Positions 42,286 to 51,312 of a DNA stretch of 64,000 nucleotides are shown one piece after another. Source of the DNA: Sorex araneus (Eukaryota > Chordata > Mammalia > Eulipotyphla > Soricidae); the NCBI RefSeq assembly GCF_027595985.1, contig NC_073302.1, forward strand, positions 11,384,890-11,448,889, read 5' to 3'. Every line of letters starts with the position of its first letter. The first letter of the stretch is position 1. A model generated the notes under the pieces. That model did no database searches. It was not told the DNA's origin and saw only the letters and a list, made by a program, of their open reading frames with translations. Position numbers and translations under genes: made by a program.

Positions 42286-42971
42286 GAGGCTTCTGGATTC
42301 TTCATCCTCTCCTCGTGGTGGGGATTTGCGCTGTTTCTTCATGTTGTTGTGGTTGTATGGAGGTGGGACCTTCCGGTTCACTGTCACTAGTCCCTCTTGC
42401 TGCAAGAAGGTATTCTGGACAGCTCGGTCGATGGCGTCGCCTTTGCCCTTCTAGGATACGTCCTCCCTCTCAGGTGCTCCTCCGTGACTCAGGGAGGCCT
42501 CTGGTGGGCCTTCGAGGGATGTGCTCTTTAACACTGGGCTCGTACAGCTTCTTGAGCTCACTGGAGTTTCGGTGAAACTGGAATAGACAGTGGCCTGTTG
42601 GCCTGTTGTGTGTGAGAGAGCTGGGAGGTTCTTCACGGAGTTCGGTGATGAAGATTGACGTGCGACTCCGGAGTGCTGGGAGTGGGGAGGATAACTGCAG
42701 CCGCGTGAGTGGCCACACCCACTGCTGCGGAGGCCACGCCCCTCACAGCGCTGTAGGTGGGGTGCAGGCTGGGGGGTCACCCACCTGGAACAGGGAGCCA
42801 GCCGGCAGGGTCGGCACTAGAGAACAGCACGTGGATGGACAGGATGGTGGGGGGGGGGCTGGGAGGCTCCGGGTCCGAGGGACTGACCGGGGTGTGGGCG
42901 CAGGGATGTCATGGCTGACATTTTAGTTCTCTCTATTTTAGTTCTTCTTTCATCCATTAATAAATAAATGT

Positions 42972-43233
42972 TATCTACTGTATCACTGTCATCCCGTTGT
43001 TCATCGATTTACTCGAGCGGGCGCCAGCAATGTCTCTAATCGTCCCAGCCCTGAGTTTTAGCAGCTTCTCCTTACTCATCTTTCCCAAAGATTGGAGGCT
43101 CTTTTCAGGGTCGGGGGAATGAGACCTGTTATTGCTACTGTTTTTGGCATATCGAATACACCACGGGGAGCTTGCCAGGCTCTGCTGTGCGGGCAGGATA
43201 CCCTCGGTAGCTTGCCGGGCTCTCCGAGAGGCA
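42972..43233 (-). mobile_element. SINE-B long variant
   Basis: Antisense: TATCACTGTCATCCCGTTGT, TCGATTTACTCGAGCGGGCG, then an extra ~90-bp segment (GCTTCTCCTTACTCATC, GGCTCTTTTCAGGGTC), then GGCATATCGAATACACC and CTTGCCGGGCTCTCCGAGAG. The head is absent. Confidence 0.92.
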
Positions 43234-43261
43234 TATTTATTTATTTCTCTCTATGATGATG

Positions 43262-43547
43262 TGTTGCGCCAGGAATATGTTCACTCATGTGAGGCTCGGG
43301 GAAAGCGGCCTGGAGTGTGGCGGCGGTTGGGTAGTGGGGGTGTCGGCTGCCGGGGCTGGGTCCCCTGGGGCAGGGAGGGCTCTCACCCGCCCCCCTCTGG
43401 GACGCCCCAAGGGAAAACAGCCTGGCGCAGAGTCCGGTGGCCCGGTTACGGGGGCCTCATTTTATGCTCCCTCCCGGGAGGAGCAGCCGTGAGTTCTGTT
43501 TTGTGTTAATAAATAAAATAATAATTCAGAGTTTTTATTTAATTATT
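43262..43547. other. GC-rich block B flanking the L1
   Basis: GTGGCGGCGGTTGGG and GCTGCCGGGGCTGGGTCCC match block A at 36940-37022. A TTAATAAATAAAATAA A-rich stretch follows at 43506. Confidence 0.5.
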
Positions 43548-43716
43548 TTTTCGGAGGGACCACGCCCGGCTGTGCTCAGGGCGTACTCCCGGCTCTGTGC
43601 ACAGGTGTCGCCCCTGGCAGGCCTCAGAGGATCAGAGGTGGGGCCGGGGACCAAACCCCTGTCTTTTGTGTGCAAGGCTGGTGCCCTACCCGTGTACCGT
43701 CCCTGTGGCCGCCCTC
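43548..43716 (-). mobile_element. SINE-A, older variant
   Basis: Antisense: GGACCACGCCCGGCTGTGCT, CAGAGGATCAGAGGTGGGGC, AAGGCTGGTGCCCTACCC. Confidence 0.75.
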
Positions 43717-44247
43717 TATATTTTATTTTATTTTATTTTATTTTATTTACTTTGAGCTGCATGCATCAGGCCTGCTTTAAAAAAAAAATCCCTCCCCCGG
43801 CTGCAGGAAGGTGAACTCTAGGCCCGTCCCCACTTAGCTCCTTGCTTTTGAGTTTTATTGGGTTTGACACGGCCAGCCTTCCTTCCGGAAGGCTTCTCTC
43901 TCTCGCCTAAGGGGGGGGCGGCCTGTAACCCGCAGTCCCAGGTTCCGATTGTCCCCGGTCCCCATGCTTTGCCCTTGCCCTGGGATGCTGGTGCTAAGGC
44001 ACAGACGGCGCTGAGATGTCTTTTTTTTTTTTTTCCTTGGCTGCTTTAAAATCCCTTTGTCCTAGGTGCCGCCCCTGCCCCGAGGACTTGCTTGGCGGGG
44101 ATTCCTTGGCCGTGAGCCTCCTTGGGACACGAGCATCTGATCCTGGGTTTGAAACTCTTGGATCAAGGCTCTGAAAATATTGAAATTCATTTCCTCTTTC
44201 AGTTTGGTGTCTCCCCACCCTTTTGCTTTTCTCTTCCTGGAGTTCTT
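43717..44247. other. Unique intron sequence with (TTTTA)n
   Basis: TTTTA array at 43720-43750. No exon recognised. Confidence 0.4.
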
Positions 44248-44380
44248 TTTTTATTTGTTTGTTTGGGGGCCATACTCGGCGGTGCTCAGGGCTTACTCCT
44301 GGCTCTGTGCTCAGGGATCGAACCCAGGTCAGCCGCTTGTAAGGCGAATGCCCTCCCTGCCACATACCCTCTCTGGCCCT
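44248..44380 (-). mobile_element. SINE-A, older variant with internal deletion
   Basis: GGGGGCCATACTCGGCGGTG, then GCTCAGGGATCGAACCCAGG with the middle third missing; ends CCTCTCTGGCCCT. Confidence 0.8.
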
Positions 44381-44388
44381 CTTCCTGA

Positions 44389-44394
<6 letters not shown>

Positions 44395-44448
<54 letters not shown>

Positions 44449-44614
44449 TTTGCTTTTTGGGTCACACCCAGTGATGCACAGGGGTTACTCCTGGCTCTGC
44501 ACTCAGGAATCACCCCTGGCGGTGCTCAGGGGACCATATGGTATGCTGGGAATCGAACCCAGGTCGGCCGTGTGCAAGGCAAACGCCCTACCCGCTGTAC
44601 TATTGCTCCAGCCC
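44395..44614 (-). mobile_element. SINE-A with (GA)n tail and target-site duplication
   Basis: TC array plus T run, full antisense body ending ATTGCTCCAGCCC. CTTCCT(G/A)AAAGTCT is duplicated at 44381-44394 and 44615-44628, so the TC array lies inside the duplicated borders and belongs to the tail. Confidence 0.97.
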
Positions 44615-44628
44615 CTTCCTAAAAGTCT

Positions 44629-45107
44629 TATTTAGATTAAATTAAATTTTTTCTGGAGAGCTCTTTGGGGTCTGTGCTTCTGTTTCCCCGAAGTTCCCCA
44701 ATAATCTTACCAGTCCGAGAGGCCTGGGCCTCAGGTACGGTTTGTCCGGTGCCGATACCTCAGAAGGTTCCGGAAGCTTTCCAGCTCCCGGGGGGTGGTG
44801 GTGGGAGGTGGGGGGCTTGCGCCCTTCGGGTCCCTAAACAGCTGAGCCCTGAATCCTGATGTGCCGGGAATGTGGGGGCCCCAGGCATCCTGGGTGAGAC
44901 GGGTACCCCCTCTGCCTCCCCCTGCCCAGAACCCAGGACAAGACAGCGCATTTTCTTGTAGGTTTCCCCTCTTAAGGACGCCGTCCAATGGGGGGCCCCC
45001 TGGCTTGACCTGGGGGGTTTCCGGCAGGCATTCAGGCCTCGGGTGACAGGCAGAGCCCCGGGTGCAGGGAGCAGGGTGATGACATGCGCCTTAGAACAGC
45101 GCCCTTC
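44629..45107. other. Unique intron sequence
   Basis: No feature supported. Confidence 0.4.
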
Positions 45108-45294
45108 GGGGCTGGAGTGATGAGACAGCGGGTAGGGCATTTGCCTTGCATGAGGCAGACCCGGGTTTCAATCCCCAGAATCCCATTTGGTCCCCTGGGC
45201 TCCGCCAGGCGTGACCTCTGAGGACATAATCAGGAGTGACCCCTGAGCATTGTGGGTGTGGGCCCTAAACAGCAGCAACAGCAGCAGCAAGCAG
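45108..45294 (+). mobile_element. SINE-A with (CAG)n tail
   Basis: Diverged sense copy starting GGGGCTGGAGTGATGAGACA. The tail after GGGTGTGGGCCCTAAA is (CAG)n-rich (45269-45294). Confidence 0.88.
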
Positions 45295-45618
45295 CTCCCT
45301 CCCGGTGGCCCTGGGGAGGTGAGGGGAGCACCCTCGCCGAGGCCGGGGGGAGTGGGAACCCCAGGGCAGGGCTGCTGCCGGCGGGGAGGGGGGTAGAGAT
45401 GCTTCTCCCCGTCTCTGCCGGCCGGGCGGGGCTTGTCTGACCCAGCCCAGGGGTCTCTGCCTGGCCCCGAGGGGGCACTCAGCAAATGTCAGCTGGCTGG
45501 ACTCTGGGACCGGCGCCCCTGCGAGGGGCTGTCCTTCAGGGCCGCTCTCTCCTCCCGCGGCAAGTGAGGGCCAGGGAGCCGGGCTGGGGACGCATCCTGC
45601 TTGATGCGTCCTGCTAGA
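45295..45618. other. GC-rich intron sequence with possible L2-type scrap
   Basis: GGGCACTCAGCAAATGTCAG near 45475 resembles the end of an L2/MIR-type element, but the match is short. Confidence 0.35.
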
Positions 45619-45650
45619 TTTAAATAAGAAATCTATATTTCTTATTTAAA
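45619..45650. repeat. 14-bp-arm hairpin
   Basis: TTTAAATAAGAAAT and its exact reverse complement ATTTCTTATTTAAA are separated by CTAT. Confidence 0.95.
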
Positions 45651-45677
45651 GTTTTTTATTCTTGTTATTCTGCCACA

Positions 45678-45860
45678 CCCCCCCTTTTTTTTTTTTGCTT
45701 TTTGGGTCACACCCAGCGATGCACAGGGGTTACTCCTGGCTCTGCACTCAGGAATTACTCCTGGCGGTGCTCGGGGGACCATATAGGATGCCGGGGATTG
45801 AACCCAGGTCGGCCGTGTGCAAGGCAAACGCCCCACCTGCTGTGCTATCACTCCCGCCCC
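45678..45860 (-). mobile_element. SINE-A
   Basis: T run, GCTTTTTGGGTCACACCCAG, full body, ATCACTCCCGCCCC end. Confidence 0.97.
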
Positions 45861-45865
45861 TCTTA

Positions 45866-45920
45866 TTTTGGGGGGGGGTCACTCCTGGCTCCTGCACTCA
45901 GGAATTACTCCTGATCTCGC
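45866..45920 (-). mobile_element. SINE-A fragment
   Basis: GGGGGGGGTCACTCCTGGCTC and TCAGGAATTACTCCTG only. Confidence 0.7.
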
Positions 45921-45990
45921 CCTCTCAATTGAGCTGTGTGGCTCACATAATTGCCGTGATAATTTCACATGTGAGTCGTGCCCCTTTCTT

Positions 45991-46148
45991 TTCTTTTTTT
46001 TTTTTTTAATCTTTTTGGGTCACTGCTGGCGAAGCTCAGGGTACTCCTGGCGGCGGTGCTCAGGGGACCCTATAGGATGCTGGGAATGGAGCCTGGGTCG
46101 GCTGCGTGCAGGGCAAACACCCTCCCCGCTGTGCTAAGGCTCCAGCCT
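45991..46148 (-). mobile_element. SINE-A with target-site duplication
   Basis: T-rich tail, internal losses, GGCTCCAGCC end. GTGCCCCTTTCTT is duplicated exactly at 45978-45990 and 46149-46161. Confidence 0.97.
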
Positions 46149-46161
46149 GTGCCCCTTTCTT

Positions 46162-46699
46162 AAAAAGCCCCAGGGTCTAGTTGCAGGGGTGCCCATGGGC
46201 CTTCCCATCACACTGTACGTGGCAGACATTTCCTCGGAAACCGCCCGGCTGGTTGGCGCTCAGGCAGGGCCCCTGGGGTGCTCCCCCCGCTGCACGTGGT
46301 AGCTGGGACAACGTCTGCCTCTGGGGGAAGGGAAGCGGGAGCGGCCAGGGGCCCCTGCTGTGGGCGCTGTGACCAGTGCCCGAGGCGCCCCCCCCCTCCC
46401 CAGGCCTCAGTGTGGCACTCAGCTGGGAGGGTGTGCGAGGTTCTTCTAGGACACTGGGGGAAACGGAGCAGGTGCGGGCGGGGCTGGGGGTGAGTCCCGG
46501 GCCAGGGTCTTCGTGACACAGTTGGCAAAGACATGCCACAGGTCTGCTGTGCCCGCTTCCCTGGGCAGGGAGAGGCTCCCCTGGGGGGACCCCGCCCCCG
46601 GCTTGAGCCCACATTCCCCCCGCCCGCCCATCCCGTCCCTCCTCGGGATCAGAGAGAGGGGCCCCTCTCCCGAGGGCAGAGCTAGGGGCCAGCGTCTTT
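46162..46699. other. Unique GC-rich intron sequence
   Basis: No feature supported. Confidence 0.4.
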
Positions 46700-47213
46700 C
46701 TAGCTCAAGGATTTGCTGCAGCGAATGGCTTATTAATGGTCAATTAATATTCACTGTTAAATAACTCTTCAGGAGCTAATACCAGACTGTAACTCCGTGG
46801 TAATTACAGTGCGTAATCTACACATAACTCATTGCCATAATGAACAGGAAGCCCTGGAGGATTATTAGTAAATAATGCTCATTTGCTGTACCCTAAGAAA
46901 ATGTTTGCTGCTGTGAATTTGGAACTTAGGACTAGTTTTTGGAGCGGTCTGCACCGCCAGGGACGGCACCTCAGTCGGAGACCGGAGATGGACCGGTGCA
47001 CAGTACCCGTGAGAGCTGCGAGCGCGTGCAAAGCTCACCCACCGTGGGCACGGAGGCGGACCTCCACAGCCCTCTGAGATGTTACTTGATCAATGAAGTC
47101 TTTTGACAGGCCGCTTTGTCAGAGGGGAACGATGCGTTGTGTCTCGTTAAAATCAGACACTTGCAGAAAATTCTCATTATAAAAATAAAATGGCCATTAT
47201 AAATATTTTACAG
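46700..47213. promoter_or_regulatory. Candidate developmental enhancer rich in homeodomain motifs
   Basis: In a GC-rich neighbourhood this repeat-free block turns AT-rich, with clustered motifs: TTATTAATGGTCAATTAATA (46730), GGAGCTAATACC, GTGGTAATTACAGTGCGTAA (46797), ATTATTAGTAAATAATGC (46861), and TTTTGACAGGCCGC (47100) with a MEIS-type TGACAG. No coding frame. Such clusters in introns of large genes beside a homeobox gene often act as enhancers of that neighbour. Conservation is inferred from composition. Confidence 0.5.
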
Positions 47214-47214
47214 A

Positions 47215-47277
47215 GCCGGCAGTGGAGCCGGTCAGTGTTTGCCTTCCATGTGTGAGGCCTTGGGTGCCGCCCCCTGC

Positions 47278-47333
<56 letters not shown>
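47215..47333 (+). mobile_element. SINE-A head fragment with (AC)n
   Basis: GTGGAGCCGGTCAGTGTTTGCC and GAGGCCTTGGGTGCCGCC look like the decayed first half of a sense SINE, followed by a pure AC array (47278-47332). Confidence 0.55.
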
Positions 47334-47334
<1 letters not shown>

Positions 47335-47555
47335 TGCTCAAGAAAAAATCCTCTAGTGGCTGTTTACTGAACCGGAGTATTTCTGAATTTCCAGAGACTT
47401 CTTTCATCCTGGACACATGTAAGAGTTACATACTTATCATGTGTGATGGTGTATTTATACCCTGCATATGCGTCACTGTGGATAATCTACTGGGAAGAGT
47501 GAAGAGTGAAAAGTGACTTTCTAATGTGGAGAAAGTGGCAGCCTTGGGCATGACC
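47334..47555. other. Unique intron sequence
   Basis: No feature supported. Confidence 0.35.
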
Positions 47556-47992
47556 TTCCCTCCTCCCCTCCTCCCCTCCCTCCCTCCCATCCTTTCTTGC
47601 TTCCTTCCCTCCCTCCTTCTCTCCTTCCTTCCCTCCTCTTCCTCCCTCACTCCTTCCCTCCCTCCTTCCCTCCTTCTCTTCCTCCCTCTCCTTCCCTCCC
47701 TTCTTCCCTCCTTCCCTCCCTCCCTCCCTCCCTCCTTCCTTCCTTCCTTCCTTCCTTCCTTCCTTCCTTCCTTCCTTCCTTCCTTCCTTCCTTCCTTCCT
47801 TCCTTTTTTCCCTCCTTCCCTCCCTCCCTCCCTCCTTCCTTCCTTCCTTCCTTCCTTCCTTCCTTCCTTCCTTCCTTCCTTCCTTCCTTCCTTCCTTCCT
47901 TCCTTCCTTCCTTCCTTCCTTCCTTCCCTCCCTTCCTCCCTCCCTCCTTCCTCCCCTCCCTCCCTCCCTCCTCCCCTCCCTCCCTTCCCGCA
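47556..47992. repeat. Long (CTTC)n/(CCCT)n polypyrimidine tract
   Basis: About 430 bp of C/T only, with two long pure CTTC blocks (about 47733-47804 and 47842-47925). Repeated Lys-Glu-Gly-Arg frames on the - strand are artefacts. Confidence 0.97.
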
Positions 47993-48395
47993 CCATGACC
48001 GCACATGCCTCTTTTATACTGTTGTTTATTCCTGGCCCTTCACGCTCCAGGAAGAGGTCTATTCTCCTGTTCCTGTTGTTGGGGGCCTCCCGGGCGGTGC
48101 TCAGAGGAGCGGAAGGCCGTCCCCGGCCACTCCTCGACCCTTGGGCCTGTGGTCGTGTGTGAGAGGGCCTGGTGACAGTTGGCCCCACCCCCGGCAGCAC
48201 ACAGCCCCCCAAGCACTGCCAGAAGTAGCCCCTGAGTGCCACGTGGTACCGCCGAGAGACCCTAACCCAGCAGGGCGGTGCTGCCCGGGCCTCTGCAGCG
48301 CGGATGCCCCACCCGGCCCTGCTGCAGCTCCTGGGAGCCCGGGACTGCACGGGGCGCCTGTGCCAGGACGTGAGCCTTAGCTCCTGTGTTACCTT
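47993..48395. other. Unique intron sequence
   Basis: A weak SINE-like GGCGGTGCTCAGAGGAGCG is near 48093. Otherwise nothing is supported. Confidence 0.35.
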
Positions 48396-48528
48396 TCAGC
48401 ACTGTCGCACTGCCGTCCCGTTGTTCACTGATTCGCTCCAGCGGGCACCAGTAACGTCTCCATTGTGAGACTTGTTGTTACTGTTTTTGGCATATCAAAA
48501 TACGCCACGGGGAGCTTGCCCGGCTCGG
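48396..48528 (-). mobile_element. SINE-B, 3' part
   Basis: Antisense GCCGTCCCGTTGTTCACTGA, CACCAGTAACGTCTCCATTG, TTTTTGGCATATCAAAATAC, GGGGAGCTTGCCCGGCTC. Short form without the ~90-bp extra segment. Confidence 0.88.
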
Positions 48529-49757
48529 CGTAGTGTGATGGAACTGCAGACCCTGTCTTACTCGCCTGTGCCAATGGCGGGATGGACAGAGGGAGACTGA
48601 AGTGACTCAGGGGGCCCGAGAGCCAGTGATGGGCGGTCAGCGGTGGGTGATTGCTTTCTCCTAGAGAGCTTCAGAGAATGCACCAGGATCACCCTCCTGA
48701 ACAAAACAGATGATAAGCTTTAAGGCTGTTTGCTGGACACGCGATTCTAAGGAGTTTGGAATATTCTCCAAGATTCAGAGTTCAGCTTTCTTCCTCCCCC
48801 CCCCAACACAGAGATTGGCCCCTAAAGGCCTTGCCCCTTTGTCCTGGGGGTGCCCCCTCAAGGTTTCTCAGACTTTTGCCATATTTCCCGTGGATGATGG
48901 CGCATCGTGATTCAGTTCGGTGCCGGGAATGAACCTGGTCTATCATTGCCGATGGTTTTAAGAAGATCGTGGGTGGCAGATGGCATTGTGGGACTCTTTC
49001 CTGACATGCTTTGGGTGAGAAGAAGAGCCTTCGCTTTGCCCGGGTCTCCTCTAAACGCGGGCTGGTATGATGAGGTGAACTAAAGGCAGGATTTACCTCT
49101 GTTCCCCGACCCGGGGACTGCCTTGGGGACGGGAGACTGCCATCCAGATTTTCAAAAAAAGAGTTTCTAGTTCGTGGAGGTGGCATCGGTGTGCAGGCGT
49201 GTAAATGTTTATATGCCCCCGGGGTCTGTGAGCACCCCAGGGCTGACGACCCAAGTGCCCGTCAGAACCCTCTCAGCCACTTCCCATCTTAAATGTAATC
49301 AATTTTGCACGAGTGAGACGCTGGATGACAGTCATTTAGAAAGGAGTGGTATTGTACTTTTGGCGCCAGCACTCAGTGACTCAGCCACTCATGCCCCAGG
49401 CTCATTTCCTAGAGTTAATCATTTCCCCTGCTCTGCAGTGAATCATTAGCTTGAAGACTATTCCCCCCCCACCCCCAGTTAAAAATCTATAGCAGGACTG
49501 ATCTGATCACTGACGAATCTTGGAAATAGGTCAGTTTTGAAAGAAGGGCCTTACCTCACCTAGCTTGTGCATAATGTCAGTCTTTCGAGGCAAACTTCCA
49601 AAGGATTTGCGGGAGGGGCGTGGGGAGGCCCCCAGGCGGGGCTCTGGAGGTGGGGGGGCGCCCACCAGTGAGTCGCGGTTCAGAACGGGGTCTGAGGATG
49701 CGATGTTGTGTGGGCCTTGCTGTGCTGGGGACTCGGGGGCCGCCCAGCAGTGAAGCT
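48529..49757. other. Unique intron sequence
   Basis: A TGACTCAGC (AP-1/MAF-type) site lies at 49377-49385 in a moderately AT-rich, repeat-free stretch (49280-49470) that could be regulatory. No exon supported. Confidence 0.4.
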
Positions 49758-49862
49758 AGGGGCCTCCAGGGCCACCCCTGGCAGTGCTCAGGGGACCGTG
49801 TGGTGTTCAGAATCAAACCCAGGTCAGGCACATGAGCCGTCGTGCCAAGTCTTGACCCCAAT
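49758..49862 (-). mobile_element. SINE-A, old
   Basis: Antisense CCTGGCAGTGCTCAGGGGAC, AGAATCAAACCCAGGTCAGG, ending TCTTGACCCC. Confidence 0.7.
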
Positions 49863-49871
49863 TACAAAGGG

Positions 49872-50055
49872 TTTTTCTTTTCTTTTTTTCTTTTTTGGGT
49901 CACACCCGGTGATGCACAGGGGTTAATCCTGGCTCATGCACTCAGGAATTACTCCTGGCGGTGCTCCGGGGACCATATGGGATGCTGGGAATGGAACCCG
50001 GGTTGGCCGCGTGCAAGGCAAACGCCCTACCCACTCTGCTATCGCTCCACCCCCA
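49872..50055 (-). mobile_element. SINE-A
   Basis: Antisense full copy with T-rich tail and ATCGCTCCACCCCC end. (A)CAAA(G/A)GGTTTT flanks both sides. Confidence 0.96.
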
Positions 50056-50124
50056 CAAAAGGTTTTAATTAGGATTTGTGCCTATCTTATTCTCTCAAAG
50101 TATGCAAAGCGACTTTTTAAATTT

Positions 50125-50262
50125 TCTTTTTGGGTCACACCCAGCGTTGCTCAGCCGTTACTCCTGGCTCTGTACTCAGGAATCTCTCCTGGCGGTTCTC
50201 GGGGGACCATGTGGGGTGCCAGGGATCGAATGCCCCCCCAGTGCTCTCCAAGGGAATAACGG
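50125..50262 (-). mobile_element. SINE-A, 5' part lost
   Basis: Antisense TTTTGGGTCACACCCAGCG to GGTGCCAGGGATCGAATGCC, then unrelated sequence. Confidence 0.9.
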
Positions 50263-50337
50263 CCCAGTGTCTGTGAGGGGTCTGCTCCTGGGCCTGATTT
50301 TCCCCGAAAGCACTTCAGTGGTAAGATTTCTAGTTCC

Positions 50338-50511
50338 GGGGCTGGAGCGATAGCACAGCGGGTAGGGCGTTTGCCTTGCACGAGGCCGACCCCGATTCGA
50401 TTCCCAGCATCCCATATGGTCCCCTGAGCACCGCCAGGAGTAATTCCCAGTGCAGAGCCAGGAGTAGCCCCTGTGCATCGCTGGGTGTGACTCCCCCCCC
50501 AAAAAAAAAAA
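50338..50511 (+). mobile_element. SINE-A
   Basis: Well-preserved sense copy (GGGGCTGGAGCGATAGCACA ... CTGGGTGTGACTCCC) with an A tail running into a TATATA tract. Confidence 0.97.
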
Positions 50512-50570
50512 TATATATGTATGTATATATATCTTAGTTCCCAGTCCACCCCAACCCAGTCAGCATCTTT

Positions 50571-50741
50571 TTTTTTTTTCTTTTTGGCTCACACCCAGCG
50601 ATGCTCAGGGGTTACTCCTGGCTTTGCACTCAGGAATTGCTCCTGGCAGTGCTTAGGGGGACCGTATGGAAAGCCAGGGATCAAACCCGGTCGGCCGCGT
50701 GCAAGGCAAACACCCTACCCGCCGTGCTATCGCTCCAGCCC
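50571..50741 (-). mobile_element. SINE-A with target-site duplication
   Basis: Antisense full copy. CCCAGTCAGC(A/G)TCTTT is duplicated at 50555-50570 and 50742-50757. Confidence 0.97.
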
Positions 50742-50799
50742 CCCAGTCAGCGTCTTTGCTCTTCCAAAGCTCTCAGAGAATGCCGAGTGAGGCCCACTT

Positions 50800-51150
50800 A
50801 CTAGCGTTTTAAAGAGAAGATACTCAAAAGAGGGAATCCAGGCGCCCAATAAACACTCGAAGAGCGATTCACCCACTCGAGCAACGTGATATCATCTTAC
50901 ATCCATCAGACGGGCAGACATAATTAGCAGCATCCAGTAGAGTTGAAAATAGGACCCAAACAAATCCCCTTCTGGAACATTCTTGTCAGCATGCCCCTTT
51001 TGGATCTGTGCCACAATGAGGCCATTTGCTGCGGTGTTCTCTGTAATGAGCAAATACTGAATCATGAGGACCGCCAGATTCCATGAATAATGGGGTGCAG
51101 GAGTGAGTCTCTAATGTGGGTCATATTGTATCTCTCTGTGTATCACTGTG
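50800..51150 (+). mobile_element. Old L1-like fragment
   Basis: CATCTTACATCCATCAGACGG, AGAGTTGAAAATAGGACCC, GTTCTCTGTAATGAGCAAAT and CCATGAATAATGGGGTGCAG follow the sense order of an old L1 ORF2 end. Strongly diverged. Confidence 0.45.
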
Positions 51151-51207
51151 GTGTGTCTGAGCCCTAACCATCCCCAGTCTCTGTGAATCGGACCGTGCAC
51201 GGACCTA

Positions 51208-51312
51208 GTTGTTTGTTTTGTTTTGCTTCGGGTCGCGTCCAGCCGTGCTCAGGGGCTGCTCCCAGCTTGGTACTTCGTGGCCAGGGGCTGCTCCTGGGGG
51301 CTGCTCCGGCCC
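51208..51312 (-). mobile_element. SINE-A, old fragment
   Basis: GCTTCGGGTCGCGTCCAGCC and GTGCTCAGGGGCTGCTCC; the rest has decayed. Confidence 0.5.

Larger units (their letters stand above)
40605..42420 (-). pseudogene. L1 ORF1 remnant (RNA-binding chaperone), disrupted
   Basis: C-terminal domain at 41187-40828 (PRHIMVRMMDATDRN, APLRFTADLSEETLQAQRQW) continues in another frame at 40826-40605 (PRIRYPAKLSLKLRGTIHYF), so a frameshift lies near the T run at about 40861-40870. The coiled-coil part lies at about 41500-41900. Two L1 fragments interrupt the frame at 41195 and 41904. The 5' limit of the frame is not certain. Confidence 0.8.
37052..42911 (-). mobile_element. Nearly full-length, inactivated L1 with its own target-site duplication
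   Basis: TGGCTGACATTTTA is duplicated exactly at 37038-37051 and 42912-42925 and delimits the insertion. From 3' to 5' on the + strand: A-tail/3' UTR (37052-37640), ORF2 remnant (37640-40604), ORF1 remnant (40605-42420, broken), CpG-containing 5' UTR (to 42911). After removing three later insertions about 4.9 kb remains. A complete L1 would be about 6 kb, consistent with an internal ORF2 loss near 38,770. Confidence 0.88.

Noticed and set aside
47487..48380. Long frames with repeated Arg-Lys-Glu-Gly or Pro-Ser-Phe-Leu
   Set aside because: Direct translation of CTTC tetranucleotide repeats.
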